From the NCBI GenBank assembly GCA_947454545.1, contig CANGNB010000002.1, positions 1 through 44,674 on the forward strand: DNA of 44,674 nucleotides. The letters are read 5' to 3'. Of the stretch, positions 1 through 8,427 are shown in pieces (positions within the stretch are counted from its first letter, which is position 1; the number at the start of each line of letters is the position of its first letter). The notes beneath the pieces are model-generated. The model ran no database searches and was not told the origin of the DNA. It saw only the letters and a list, made by a program, of their open reading frames with translations. The position numbers were made by a program, and so were the translations under genes. This stretch comes from Oligoflexaceae bacterium. Its GTDB lineage: Bacteria > Bdellovibrionota_B > Oligoflexia > Oligoflexales > Oligoflexaceae.

Positions 1-2
1 AA

Positions 3-1043
3 GTAGCCAAAACCCGAAACATCACATTCGGGGCTTTAGCTCCCGACGGACACTTTCATCCCATCGAAGCTCATGTAAAAACCCTCGCGGAGCAGGTGGC
101 ATGGACCTGTCGCATGGTCGACACAGCTCCAAACCATCTGACGAGCAGTGTGTTTTCAAAGGAAATTCAAAGCCTCTTTAAAGACGTGAGCGGCGTCAGC
201 ACCAAGGAGCTGGTCGGCGAACGCCTCCTCAAAGAAGGCCTGCACGGTATTTATAATGTTGGCAAAGCAGCGGTCGAAGCTCCACGCATGCTCATCCTCG
301 ACTACAAACCGAAAGCTGCTAAGAAGACCGTCGTCCTCGCGGGCAAGGGCGTGTGCTTTGATACGGGAGGCCTCAGTCTCAAAGGCGGCGCAAATATGGT
401 GGGCATGAAGAGTGACATGGGGGGAGCTGCAGCTGTCGTCGGAGCCTTCTCCATGCTTGTACAGGCACAAGTCCCCCATCGGATTATCGCTTGTCTGGGC
501 CTTGTAGAAAATGCCATCGGACCCAACGCTTATCGGAACGATGATGTCATCGTCATGCATTCTGGCAAATCCGTTGAAGTCAACAACACCGATGCCGAGG
601 GCCGCCTCGTCCTTTCGGATTGTCTTTCCTACTGTGCCCGCACCTATAAGCCTCAGCTTTTGATCGATGCTGCAACGCTGACCGGTGCTCAGATGGTAGC
701 TACGGGGCTTTTGCATGCCGCCGTCATAAGCAATCGCGAAGAGCTCGATCGTCTTGCGATCAAGATCGGCAAAGAAACTGGAGATCTAGTAGTTCCCCTA
801 CCCTTTGCTCCCGAGCTCTATCAGGCCGAATTTAAAAGCCAGGTCGCCGATATGGTCAACTCGGTGAAGAATCGCTCCAATGCTCAGACAAGCTGTGCAG
901 CCCAGTTTATCTACAGCCACATCGATGATCTCAACATCCCTTGGATTCACATCGATCTTGCCGGTCCCTCAACCACAGCAGCTGGTCTCGGGACCGGATA
1001 TGGTGTGCAGCTCATCACTGGGCTCGCACGCGAATTCGTCTAA
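3..1043 (+). CDS. pepA: Leucyl aminopeptidase (M17 cytosol aminopeptidase), C-terminal part, 5' end outside window
   Basis: Frame is open from base 3 through the listed ORF 96..1043. Contains M17 motifs GKGVCFDTGGLSLK, MKSDMGGAAAV and NNTDAEGRLVLSDCL. Confidence 0.95.
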   Translation, partial: VAKTRNITFGALAPDGHFHPIEAHVKTLAEQVAWTCRMVDTAPNHLTSSVFSKEIQSLFKDVSGVSTKELVGERLLKEGLHGIYNVGKAAVEAPRMLILDYKPKAAKKTVVLAGKGVCFDTGGLSLKGGANMVGMKSDMGGAAAVVGAFSMLVQAQVPHRIIACLGLVENAIGPNAYRNDDVIVMHSGKSVEVNNTDAEGRLVLSDCLSYCARTYKPQLLIDAATLTGAQMVATGLLHAAVISNREELDRLAIKIGKETGDLVVPLPFAPELYQAEFKSQVADMVNSVKNRSNAQTSCAAQFIYSHIDDLNIPWIHIDLAGPSTTAAGLGTGYGVQLITGLAREFV

Positions 1044-1082
1044 CGAGGATCTTCTTCAGATCTGGGCGCTCAAGCCAAGGAC

Positions 1083-1669
1083 TTAGCGCCGAGCGTCCGG
1101 TCTGATCGTGCCATTTCTATTGTTCAGATGTTCCCCATAGGCTGGCAGATCAGGTTTTGCATCCTGGGCATTGGTCACGCTGAAGTTTGCTGAAAATGGC
1201 ACATAAATCGCTGCGAGCTCATGGGCACTCACAGACTCGGGATTGGGAACCGAGGTTTGAATTTCGTTAGTCTGGGGCGCCCGTTTGTTGGACGAATAGA
1301 GGTACTTAAGAATCAAAGAGGAGATCGGCTGATAGATGAGTCCTAAACGTGGACCAGATACCAACCGCACTGACCGTAAAAATCATTATTGTAAAAGTAA
1401 TAGCCAGGAACTCTCTGAAACACCTCATAGAGTCCGGTGACGCCACTGTTTTACAAATCTTTTTGTTCGATAACAAAGACTGACATTGGAGCCTCAGCCA
1501 GACTCTCTTCTGACTTGGAAACTCCAGAAACCTTCTTGGATAGCTCAAAAATATCACCCAACGACAGATCGTCGTCTGGCTTGCTTTCCTCTGCATTCGC
1601 CTCTTTGCTTACCAGCAAAGCGAGAACACAAGCTGAGATAAAGCGTGAATGCCATCGGAATTTTCGCAT
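1083..1669 (-). pseudogene. TonB-dependent receptor remnant (signal peptide and plug start, in-frame stop, internal deletion, short barrel fragment)
   Basis: N-terminus MRKFRWHSRFISACVLALLVSKEANAEESKPDDDLSLGDIFELSKKVSGVSKSEESLAEAPMSVFVIEQKDL then TAA, then the same frame continues NSGVTGLYEVFQRVPGYYFYNNDFYGQ (plug-like). A different frame follows with GPRLGLIYQPISSLILKYLYSSNKRAPQTNEIQ (barrel-like). Confidence 0.8.
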
Positions 1670-1792
1670 AAATCCTCCCAGACTTTATCTAGATGAGCTA
1701 GTTCGGTATGTGATATCATTGATGGGATTTAGTCGTAGTGGCTAGCGAAATCCGTTAAGATCCGTAGTATAGCTTTGAGGAAACAGCTTCTT

Positions 1793-2503
1793 ATGATGTT
1801 TCGCTTGTGCTTGCTCATCACTCTCCTATCGAGCTGGTCTCAGCTAGCTTTAGCAGAAAAGCGCCTTGCTATTTTTCTGCCCCTCGCTATTTCTCCCCGT
1901 GAGCTTGAAAAGACTCTCAAGTCCGATCCAAGTCTAGAGGGGATAGAGACCACTGTATTTGTCAAATTCGATGATTTTCAAGAATCTTCTCAGCAAAAAC
2001 CTTTCGATTTTGCTATACTTCCGTCCTTTTATGGCAGCTACTATTCAGATTTCAAACCCATTTTTCGTCTTAAAAATGGCAATGCTGAGACCTTTCACTA
2101 TTTGATCCTTAGCATCGAAAAGCAGTGGACTCTCGAAAAGATCAATGAGGGTACGGTCGGGATAGTCGATGAATTTGGCCGTGAAAATATGAAACGCTAT
2201 ATCAGCACGATCATCAAAAATCGCGACATCAAAAAGCTCAAGCGCGTGACCAAGTACGATGACATCTTTCCCCTACTCGCGATGGGAAACGCTCACTACA
2301 CGATGATCCCCCAGAACCTGATGAGCTATCTCAAAGAAAAATACAAGTCGAACCCCATTGAAGTCGCTCAGTCTGAAGAGGTTCAAAACCCTGCTATCTA
2401 TGCTCGCGTGTCCAGCGGAGACAGTAAAAATCCAGACTTCAGCAAACTCAGCAGCAACTCCCTCAAAGCGCTTGGCTTTGATGGGCTCGCTCGCCTACCT
2501 TAA
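1793..2503 (+). CDS. Periplasmic solute-binding protein, PhnD/SBP-like
   Basis: Signal peptide MFRLCLLITLLSSWSQLALA; body has SBP-like DFAILPSFYGSYY...GTVGIVDEFGRENMKRYI. ORF track start 1775; first ATG in frame at 1793. Confidence 0.6.
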   Translation: MMFRLCLLITLLSSWSQLALAEKRLAIFLPLAISPRELEKTLKSDPSLEGIETTVFVKFDDFQESSQQKPFDFAILPSFYGSYYSDFKPIFRLKNGNAETFHYLILSIEKQWTLEKINEGTVGIVDEFGRENMKRYISTIIKNRDIKKLKRVTKYDDIFPLLAMGNAHYTMIPQNLMSYLKEKYKSNPIEVAQSEEVQNPAIYARVSSGDSKNPDFSKLSSNSLKALGFDGLARLP

Positions 2504-2514
2504 GAGGCTGCTTC

Positions 2515-3489
2515 ATGACACGTTGGATCCTCATCTTTATCCTAGGCTTAGCTGGGTTTCGTCCGGCTCTCGCCCGCGACATCCTGATCGCTCGTCGCAG
2601 CCATGATATTGTCGAACAGTTCGCTGATTCGCTGCAAAAAAAACTGAGCAAGAACTATAGTCTAAGCCAGTTTATATACGAACAGGACAATTCTAAAGCA
2701 GAACAAGAGCTATATGAGTCTATCCTTAAAGAAAAACCAAAAGCTATGCTGCTCCTCGACAACAAAGCCGTGAGCATGGCCAAGCACCTCTACGACAGCC
2801 ACCCTGAGCTTATGCAGACACCCTCTGTCGCAACTCTAGGTCTCAACCTCAAAAACCTGATCGATAGCCAAAAATATCCGATGGCGGGCGTCGCCTATGA
2901 GGTCAGTGGCTTCTCTCTTGTCACTCAGTATCGCTATCTCTTCGAGCAGCCCGTTGACAACGTCCTCGTACTCTATCGCAGCAAAAATAGCCTACAATCT
3001 CTTATCGAAGATGCTCGCAAGCAGCTCGAGCGAGAGCGTATTTCTCTGATCGCAGTTGACATCGACAAGCTGAGCTCAGCCGGCACCGATCTCACCGACG
3101 TCATCAGCTCCCAGCTCAAGGAGGATCATCAGGGAAAAGCCATTCAAGCGGTTTGGGTTTTTTCAGATAATGGACTCCTGAAGCCAGAGTTTTTCAAGCA
3201 GGCCTGGGAACTCAAAGCACAAAAACTGCCTATCCCCTTTCTCTGCACGATAGAAGAGCTGTTAAAGCAGTTTCAGTTCTGTACTTTCGCCGTCTATCCC
3301 AACCATGAGGACTTAGCTGTCCAAACTTCGGATATGCTTCGCAGCATACTCGAGGATGGCATCAAACCTTCTGAACTCGGTGTCGAATACGTCATCTCGA
3401 ATAAGACAGCCATCAAACAGGGTCTCATGGACCAACTCCACCTTCGCCCTATCGCTGAGCGCCTGAACCAGACTCAAGTGTTCCCTTAA
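2515..3489 (+). CDS. ABC-type substrate-binding protein-like (COG2984/ABC_sub_bind-like), secreted
   Basis: Signal peptide; repeating Rossmann-like pattern (PKAMLLLDNKAVSMAKHL, VDNVLVLYRSKNSLQSLIEDARKQLERERISLIAVDID). Closely follows the preceding SBP gene. Confidence 0.55.
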   Translation: MTRWILIFILGLAGFRPALARDILIARRSHDIVEQFADSLQKKLSKNYSLSQFIYEQDNSKAEQELYESILKEKPKAMLLLDNKAVSMAKHLYDSHPELMQTPSVATLGLNLKNLIDSQKYPMAGVAYEVSGFSLVTQYRYLFEQPVDNVLVLYRSKNSLQSLIEDARKQLERERISLIAVDIDKLSSAGTDLTDVISSQLKEDHQGKAIQAVWVFSDNGLLKPEFFKQAWELKAQKLPIPFLCTIEELLKQFQFCTFAVYPNHEDLAVQTSDMLRSILEDGIKPSELGVEYVISNKTAIKQGLMDQLHLRPIAERLNQTQVFP

Positions 3490-3602
3490 GAAACTTAAAT
3501 CAAAGATCTTTTTTCACACCCCCCCTCCCTTTAGGCTAAAGCTCTACCCCAAGCTTCCGAAACCCCAACCGGGTGGTTCTATTTTGCTTTGGGAGATGAG
3601 TT

Positions 3603-6600
3603 TTGCGGCACTTTGTATCGATACGCAAAAAATTCCAACTCGCCATCATCAGTCTCGTGGGCTTCACCCTGCTCACCCTGAGTGGCATCACCTATCTTGT
3701 TCTCGCAAAGCTGGCTCAGCAATTCGCAGAGCTGAGCGATCAGCAGAACCATGCAGAAGAGCTGCGCCTCCAAAAGGATTCCGAAGACGCCCAGCAGCAC
3801 GTGATCAGTGTCTATCACGAGCGTCTTCGCAAGAAGGGCAGCAGCCTCCTCAGCAAAGATTCCATGGCTGTTCGTACCCCTTTTCTTGAAAACTCTGTGA
3901 CTTACGTTCGAAGCTTTCTCATCGAAGCTCTCCAGCAGGATCCGGATCTCTACTCAGCTGCCTTTCTGGTGACCGATAGCAATGGCACCAAAGCTTGGCA
4001 GTATGTGGATCAGCAACACCCTCAGGGTTTGGGTTTCTCTATCGCTTACGACGCAAAACGAGCGCTGTGGCTTTCGAATCTTGAAGGTAAAAATATCGAA
4101 CTCAAAGACCCCTTCGTCAAGGACACCCTCGAGGTAGCCCAAGCGGAAGTGAAGGCTATCACCCTCGATCTCAATGGACGCTCCGTCGATGCCTATCAGG
4201 CCACAATTCCCATCTATGAGGGCCAGCTATCGCAACTTCGGAAGCAGGGTGAGCCTGTGGCTTTTCTTCGCTATATTCTGAGTCTAGAAGGACTCCAGAA
4301 AGAAATTGCTCATGAGCAATCTCGTTTGAGCGAGCGTCTAGCCAAGCAAAAACTCGAGGCCGAAGAAACCAAACAACTCACAGCCGAAAAGAGTCGAGTC
4401 ACTCTCCTCATCAGCCTTGTCGCCCTCCTCACGGGCGGCTTGCTACTTGCAGGGCTCGGCGTCGTTGGAGCCGCGCTCATAAGTAAGAAACTCACGGGAT
4501 CGCTCAGCATCCTGATCCAAGGCACGAAACAGGTTGCCGAAGGCGATCTGAACAGCCCCGTGGAAGTACGAAGCAATGATGAAATCGGCTTGCTAGGCGA
4601 AGCCTTTGACCGCATGCGTCAAGACCTCGCCGAAAAAGAGCGCTCCCGAACCCTCTTCTTTCACAACACCTCTCACGAGCTTCGGACACCCTTGAATGGC
4701 ATCATGGGGTACATCGAACTGAGTTGCCAAGGGCGCTTTGGAGAAGTCCCCCCGCTGGCCAAAGAACAGCTCCGAAAGGCCTTAAATCTTGCTGAATCTC
4801 TCAAGTATCAGGTGAACACAATACTCGACCTCGCCAAATCTAAAAAGGGCGAACTCGTGCTTCACAACGTACAGATCGATCTCGAATCACTCAAACAGGA
4901 TACCGACAACCTAGCTGAGGGCCTCCTGCTAAAATCGGAGCTCTCATCCTATGCCTCGACTCTCAGCAATTCAGAACCTGGCAAGCCCTTCATTGGCGAT
5001 CGTGAAAAGATCTTCACCGTCATCAGAAATTTACTTGGAAATGCCTTTAAGTTTCGTGACCCAATTCGCCCTAACGTGATTGAGCTCAGTATCCAAAAAC
5101 TCTCTGACAGCCTCGTCATTTCGATCCGTGACTCTGGGATCGGTATTCCCGAAAGCTTTCGCGATAAAATATTCGAGGAGTTCTCTCAGGTCCAAGGCGA
5201 TGCTCGTCGCCATTACGAGGGCACAGGCCTCGGTTTGGCAATGGTCAAAGGTATCGTCGATACCATGAGAGGCTCAATCAGCATTCAATCCCAGCCGGGT
5301 CAAGGTTCGACATTTACTGTCACCTGTCCCGACCAGGGTGAAGTCTCACTCTTCAATGCTCCTGAAGAAAGTATTCGACTCCTTGCCCCCACCGAACTCA
5401 GCACTTCAGCTCCTATAAACCATAGCTCGCCGAAGGCTATTGAGAAAGTTGGCGAGGGGTATTTTGTCTTGGTCATCGATGACAATCCCCACAACTGTGA
5501 TGTCATTCGTGAAACCCTTGCCTTTGCGGGCTATCATTGCGAATCCTACCTCAGTGGGCAGACAGCACTCAAACTCATGGAGCAGAAAAAACCTGATCTC
5601 ATTCTCCTCGACATGATGATGCCGGGAATGTCAGGGGAAGATGTCATCCACTTCATGAAGGCGAGGGAGAACCTCCGCGACATCCCCGTGATTCTTATCA
5701 CAGCTCGCGCCAGCGATGAAGATCGCATTTTAGGCCTTAGAATGGGCGCTGACGATTACTTAGCAAAACCTATCATCCAAGACGAAATGCTTCTACGTGT
5801 CAAGAATATTCTGGAACGCAAAGAACTGACAGCCCACATTCAAAAGCAAGAAGCGAATGTTCGCCTCATTCAACTCGGCGAACTGTTTGGAGATCTCAGT
5901 CATGAGATCAAAAACATACTCCAAAACTCGTCCGACAATTTGCAGGCAAAAGATGTCTCATTTCAGCTTCTGGCAACTGTTGTTCCGGAAGAGCTTCGTG
6001 ATAGTATCGCCGAAGGCCTCGTCATAGAAACCTCACCTCTTTACCTCGAGCGAATCCAGCGCTTGCCTGTTCCGTCGCAACTCCCAACTCGGGTAACTTT
6101 GCGCAAACTGCGGGCATTGGTGGCTGAAATCAACGTTCCAGACGCAACAATCGAAAAGCTGTGGGACAGCCTCGTGAAGGAAGACGAAACCAATCTTATG
6201 TTTCTTGAAAACAACTTGCGCATTTTCAGCAATTTCAAGCTGGCACTCAATCTCAATCGTCGGACCCGCGAAATGAGTTTAGCTGTTCTCGATTTTACTC
6301 GCGAGGATGAAGCCGTTCAAATCGCTCACTTTGAAAGCTGTTTGCGTCAGACTCAACTCATCATTCACACGAAAATCAATCGTTCTGCGACTCGCATAGA
6401 GCTTGCAAAGCTTGCTCGCGACATTCACCTCAATCTTGCTCCCGGTGCTTTGATGCAGGTTCTCATCAACCTGATTTCGAATGCTGTCGATGCTATGAGC
6501 TCATTACCCCAGGACCAGCGCCTTGTGACCATAGTTGTTGATGACAAGGCTCCTTACGTCGTGATTCGCGTCACCAACGCCGGAGCGCCCATCCCTGATG

Positions 6601-6797
6601 CCATAGCCGACCGCATCTTTGAGCGGGGATTTTCCACTAAGGGCGAAAAAGGTTCTGGCATAGGTCTCGCGGTTTCCTTGCGCCTGGTGCGAGAGGCGGG
6701 CGGCGACTTAACACTCGACAGATCAGCACCCACACCCAGCTTTCTGATCACACTCGAGGATGCCCACGCTCACGAAGAGAGCCTGCGTCTCGCTTAG
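3603..6797 (+). CDS. Hybrid sensor histidine kinase with two kinase cores: TM-sensor-TM-HAMP-HisKA-HATPase-REC-HisKA-like-HATPase
   Basis: HAMP; HNTSHELRTPLNGIMGYIEL; DSGIGIPESFRDKIFEEFSQ, GTGLGLAMVKGIV; REC with DLILLDMMMPGMSGEDV and ADDYLAKPI; second kinase core GDLSHEIKNILQ with LINLISNAVDAM and GSGIGLAVSLRLV. TTG start. Confidence 0.93.
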   Translation: MRHFVSIRKKFQLAIISLVGFTLLTLSGITYLVLAKLAQQFAELSDQQNHAEELRLQKDSEDAQQHVISVYHERLRKKGSSLLSKDSMAVRTPFLENSVTYVRSFLIEALQQDPDLYSAAFLVTDSNGTKAWQYVDQQHPQGLGFSIAYDAKRALWLSNLEGKNIELKDPFVKDTLEVAQAEVKAITLDLNGRSVDAYQATIPIYEGQLSQLRKQGEPVAFLRYILSLEGLQKEIAHEQSRLSERLAKQKLEAEETKQLTAEKSRVTLLISLVALLTGGLLLAGLGVVGAALISKKLTGSLSILIQGTKQVAEGDLNSPVEVRSNDEIGLLGEAFDRMRQDLAEKERSRTLFFHNTSHELRTPLNGIMGYIELSCQGRFGEVPPLAKEQLRKALNLAESLKYQVNTILDLAKSKKGELVLHNVQIDLESLKQDTDNLAEGLLLKSELSSYASTLSNSEPGKPFIGDREKIFTVIRNLLGNAFKFRDPIRPNVIELSIQKLSDSLVISIRDSGIGIPESFRDKIFEEFSQVQGDARRHYEGTGLGLAMVKGIVDTMRGSISIQSQPGQGSTFTVTCPDQGEVSLFNAPEESIRLLAPTELSTSAPINHSSPKAIEKVGEGYFVLVIDDNPHNCDVIRETLAFAGYHCESYLSGQTALKLMEQKKPDLILLDMMMPGMSGEDVIHFMKARENLRDIPVILITARASDEDRILGLRMGADDYLAKPIIQDEMLLRVKNILERKELTAHIQKQEANVRLIQLGELFGDLSHEIKNILQNSSDNLQAKDVSFQLLATVVPEELRDSIAEGLVIETSPLYLERIQRLPVPSQLPTRVTLRKLRALVAEINVPDATIEKLWDSLVKEDETNLMFLENNLRIFSNFKLALNLNRRTREMSLAVLDFTREDEAVQIAHFESCLRQTQLIIHTKINRSATRIELAKLARDIHLNLAPGALMQVLINLISNAVDAMSSLPQDQRLVTIVVDDKAPYVVIRVTNAGAPIPDAIADRIFERGFSTKGEKGSGIGLAVSLRLVREAGGDLTLDRSAPTPSFLITLEDAHAHEESLRLA

Positions 6798-7537
6798 CGC
6801 TTGGCCAAAACAAAGATCTCCACATTGCCCTCACGGCCTGGCAGGCGACTGTCGACACTCTGCATAAACTGAAGACCTTCGCGCTGCAGGGCATTCTTGG
6901 CCTGTTCTAGAGCTTTCGCGCGCACCTGTGGATCTGTCACGACCCCACCTGGGGGTACTTCTTCGGGAAGCAGTTCAAACTGAGGTTTCACCAAAAGCAA
7001 AAAGTGCACCTCTGCCTCAGGAGCTACCTGCACGAGAGCAGGTAAAAGACGATCGATAGAATTGAAGCTAATATCAGCCAAAATAAGCCGAAGCTGGGGA
7101 TCTAATACCTGGGCTACCTGCCGCACATCGGTTTGCTCCATCACGACCACGCGAACATCCGTGCGTAACTTCCAAGCAAGCTGATTGGTCCCGACATCCA
7201 GGGCATACACTTTTTGCGCTCCCAGCTGCAAGGCACAGTCGGTAAAGCCCCCCGTAGAGGCTCCGCAATCGAGAACCACAGCGTTCTGGAACAGGCTCTT
7301 GACTCCCAAATCTTCAACGGCCCCCCAGAGTTTTTCACCCCCTCGACTGACGAAACGATCTTGACCTTTGATACGAACAGCCTGTCCGTCCCGCACCAAA
7401 AAACCAGTCTTATCAACACGTTGATCATCAACCACGACCTGTCCCGCTAAGATGAGGCCCTGGGCCTGCCGCAGATCCCCTGCAAACCCATCACGGACAA
7501 GTCTTTGATCTAATCGACATTTACCTTTTGAAACCAA
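6794..7537 (-). CDS. tlyA: TlyA-family rRNA (cytidine-2'-O)-methyltransferase (S4 domain + FtsJ-like)
   Basis: S4-like RLDQRLVRDGFAGDLRQAQGLILAGQVVVDDQRVDKTG; SRGGEKL; VLDCGASTGGFTDCALQLGAQKVYALDVGTNQLAWKLR. Confidence 0.93.
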   Translation of the reverse strand: MVSKGKCRLDQRLVRDGFAGDLRQAQGLILAGQVVVDDQRVDKTGFLVRDGQAVRIKGQDRFVSRGGEKLWGAVEDLGVKSLFQNAVVLDCGASTGGFTDCALQLGAQKVYALDVGTNQLAWKLRTDVRVVVMEQTDVRQVAQVLDPQLRLILADISFNSIDRLLPALVQVAPEAEVHFLLLVKPQFELLPEEVPPGGVVTDPQVRAKALEQAKNALQREGLQFMQSVDSRLPGREGNVEIFVLAKR

Positions 7538-7701
7538 TGCTTCGCCTCCTGCGCCCGACTTCGCTTGGTAGGATAAAGTTCAATCTTTTTCAAGAGTTTT
7601 CATGATTTTTCGGCTTTTCCCTCAGTTTTTTCCGTAGGAAGGCCGAAGACCCTCATGAGGTTGAGGCCCAGTCGCGAGTGGAAAAGAGGAGCATTGCGGC
7701 C

Positions 7702-8427
7702 ATGAGTCAAGGAACACTGAAAATCTTGTTTATCGACGAAAAGCAGATGACCTCCGATCTGGAGAAGGCCGGCTATCGTAAGGTGGGGGCGCATATCATC
7801 CAGGCGACGAACTTTGCCCAAGCCAAAGATCTTGTTCGCAAAGATACTGTCGACGTCATCGTCATCAATTATGATTATAAAGATATTGATGCTCTCGGCA
7901 TCTGTGAAGCCTTCAAACGCCAAGATGAGACTTCTGCCATTCCCATCATCTTCACGAGCGTCCAAGCTTTGCCCAAACGAGTTGCCCAGCGCATCCCTGG
8001 TCCCGACCTCTTTATCGAAACGCCAGTGCCTCGGGAGTACTTCATCGAGCAGATTCGTAATCTTCTAGCTGAAAAAATCCGTGGTACCGAGCGCGTAGAG
8101 CACGAGGGTTCGGTCTCCTTCGAATATAAAAACAAAACCTACGAATGTTCGATTCAAGATATGTCCAAATCGGGACTTCTTGTGACCACCGATCTGCTGA
8201 TCGAGCCAGGCACCAAAGTGAGTCTGTCCTTTTCCTTGCCAGGCTATAAAAAGCCCATCAAGGTCGAAGGTGAGGTCGTTCGTCATATCGCCGCTGACAG
8301 CCGCCGCGAAACCAAGGCTGGTATTGGTATTCGCTTCGATGAATTCAATGGCGACTCGCTCAAGCGTCTCGAAAAATATATCGCCAAAAGCCAGAACGAC
8401 GACCCTAAGCTGGTCTACTATCTCTAA
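7702..8427 (+). CDS. Response-regulator receiver-like domain fused to PilZ domain
   Basis: REC-like N-terminus ILFIDEKQMTSDLEKAGYR...VDVIVINYDYKDIDALGICEAF; PilZ-like C-terminus YECSIQDMSKSGLLVTTDLLIEPGTKVSLSFSLPG...GIGIRFDEFNGDS. ATG at 7702, 24 nt inside listed ORF. Confidence 0.8.
   Translation: MSQGTLKILFIDEKQMTSDLEKAGYRKVGAHIIQATNFAQAKDLVRKDTVDVIVINYDYKDIDALGICEAFKRQDETSAIPIIFTSVQALPKRVAQRIPGPDLFIETPVPREYFIEQIRNLLAEKIRGTERVEHEGSVSFEYKNKTYECSIQDMSKSGLLVTTDLLIEPGTKVSLSFSLPGYKKPIKVEGEVVRHIAADSRRETKAGIGIRFDEFNGDSLKRLEKYIAKSQNDDPKLVYYL

Noticed and set aside
156-716. 186-aa minus-strand ORF
   Set aside because: Antisense to aminopeptidase with intact M17 motifs on the plus strand.
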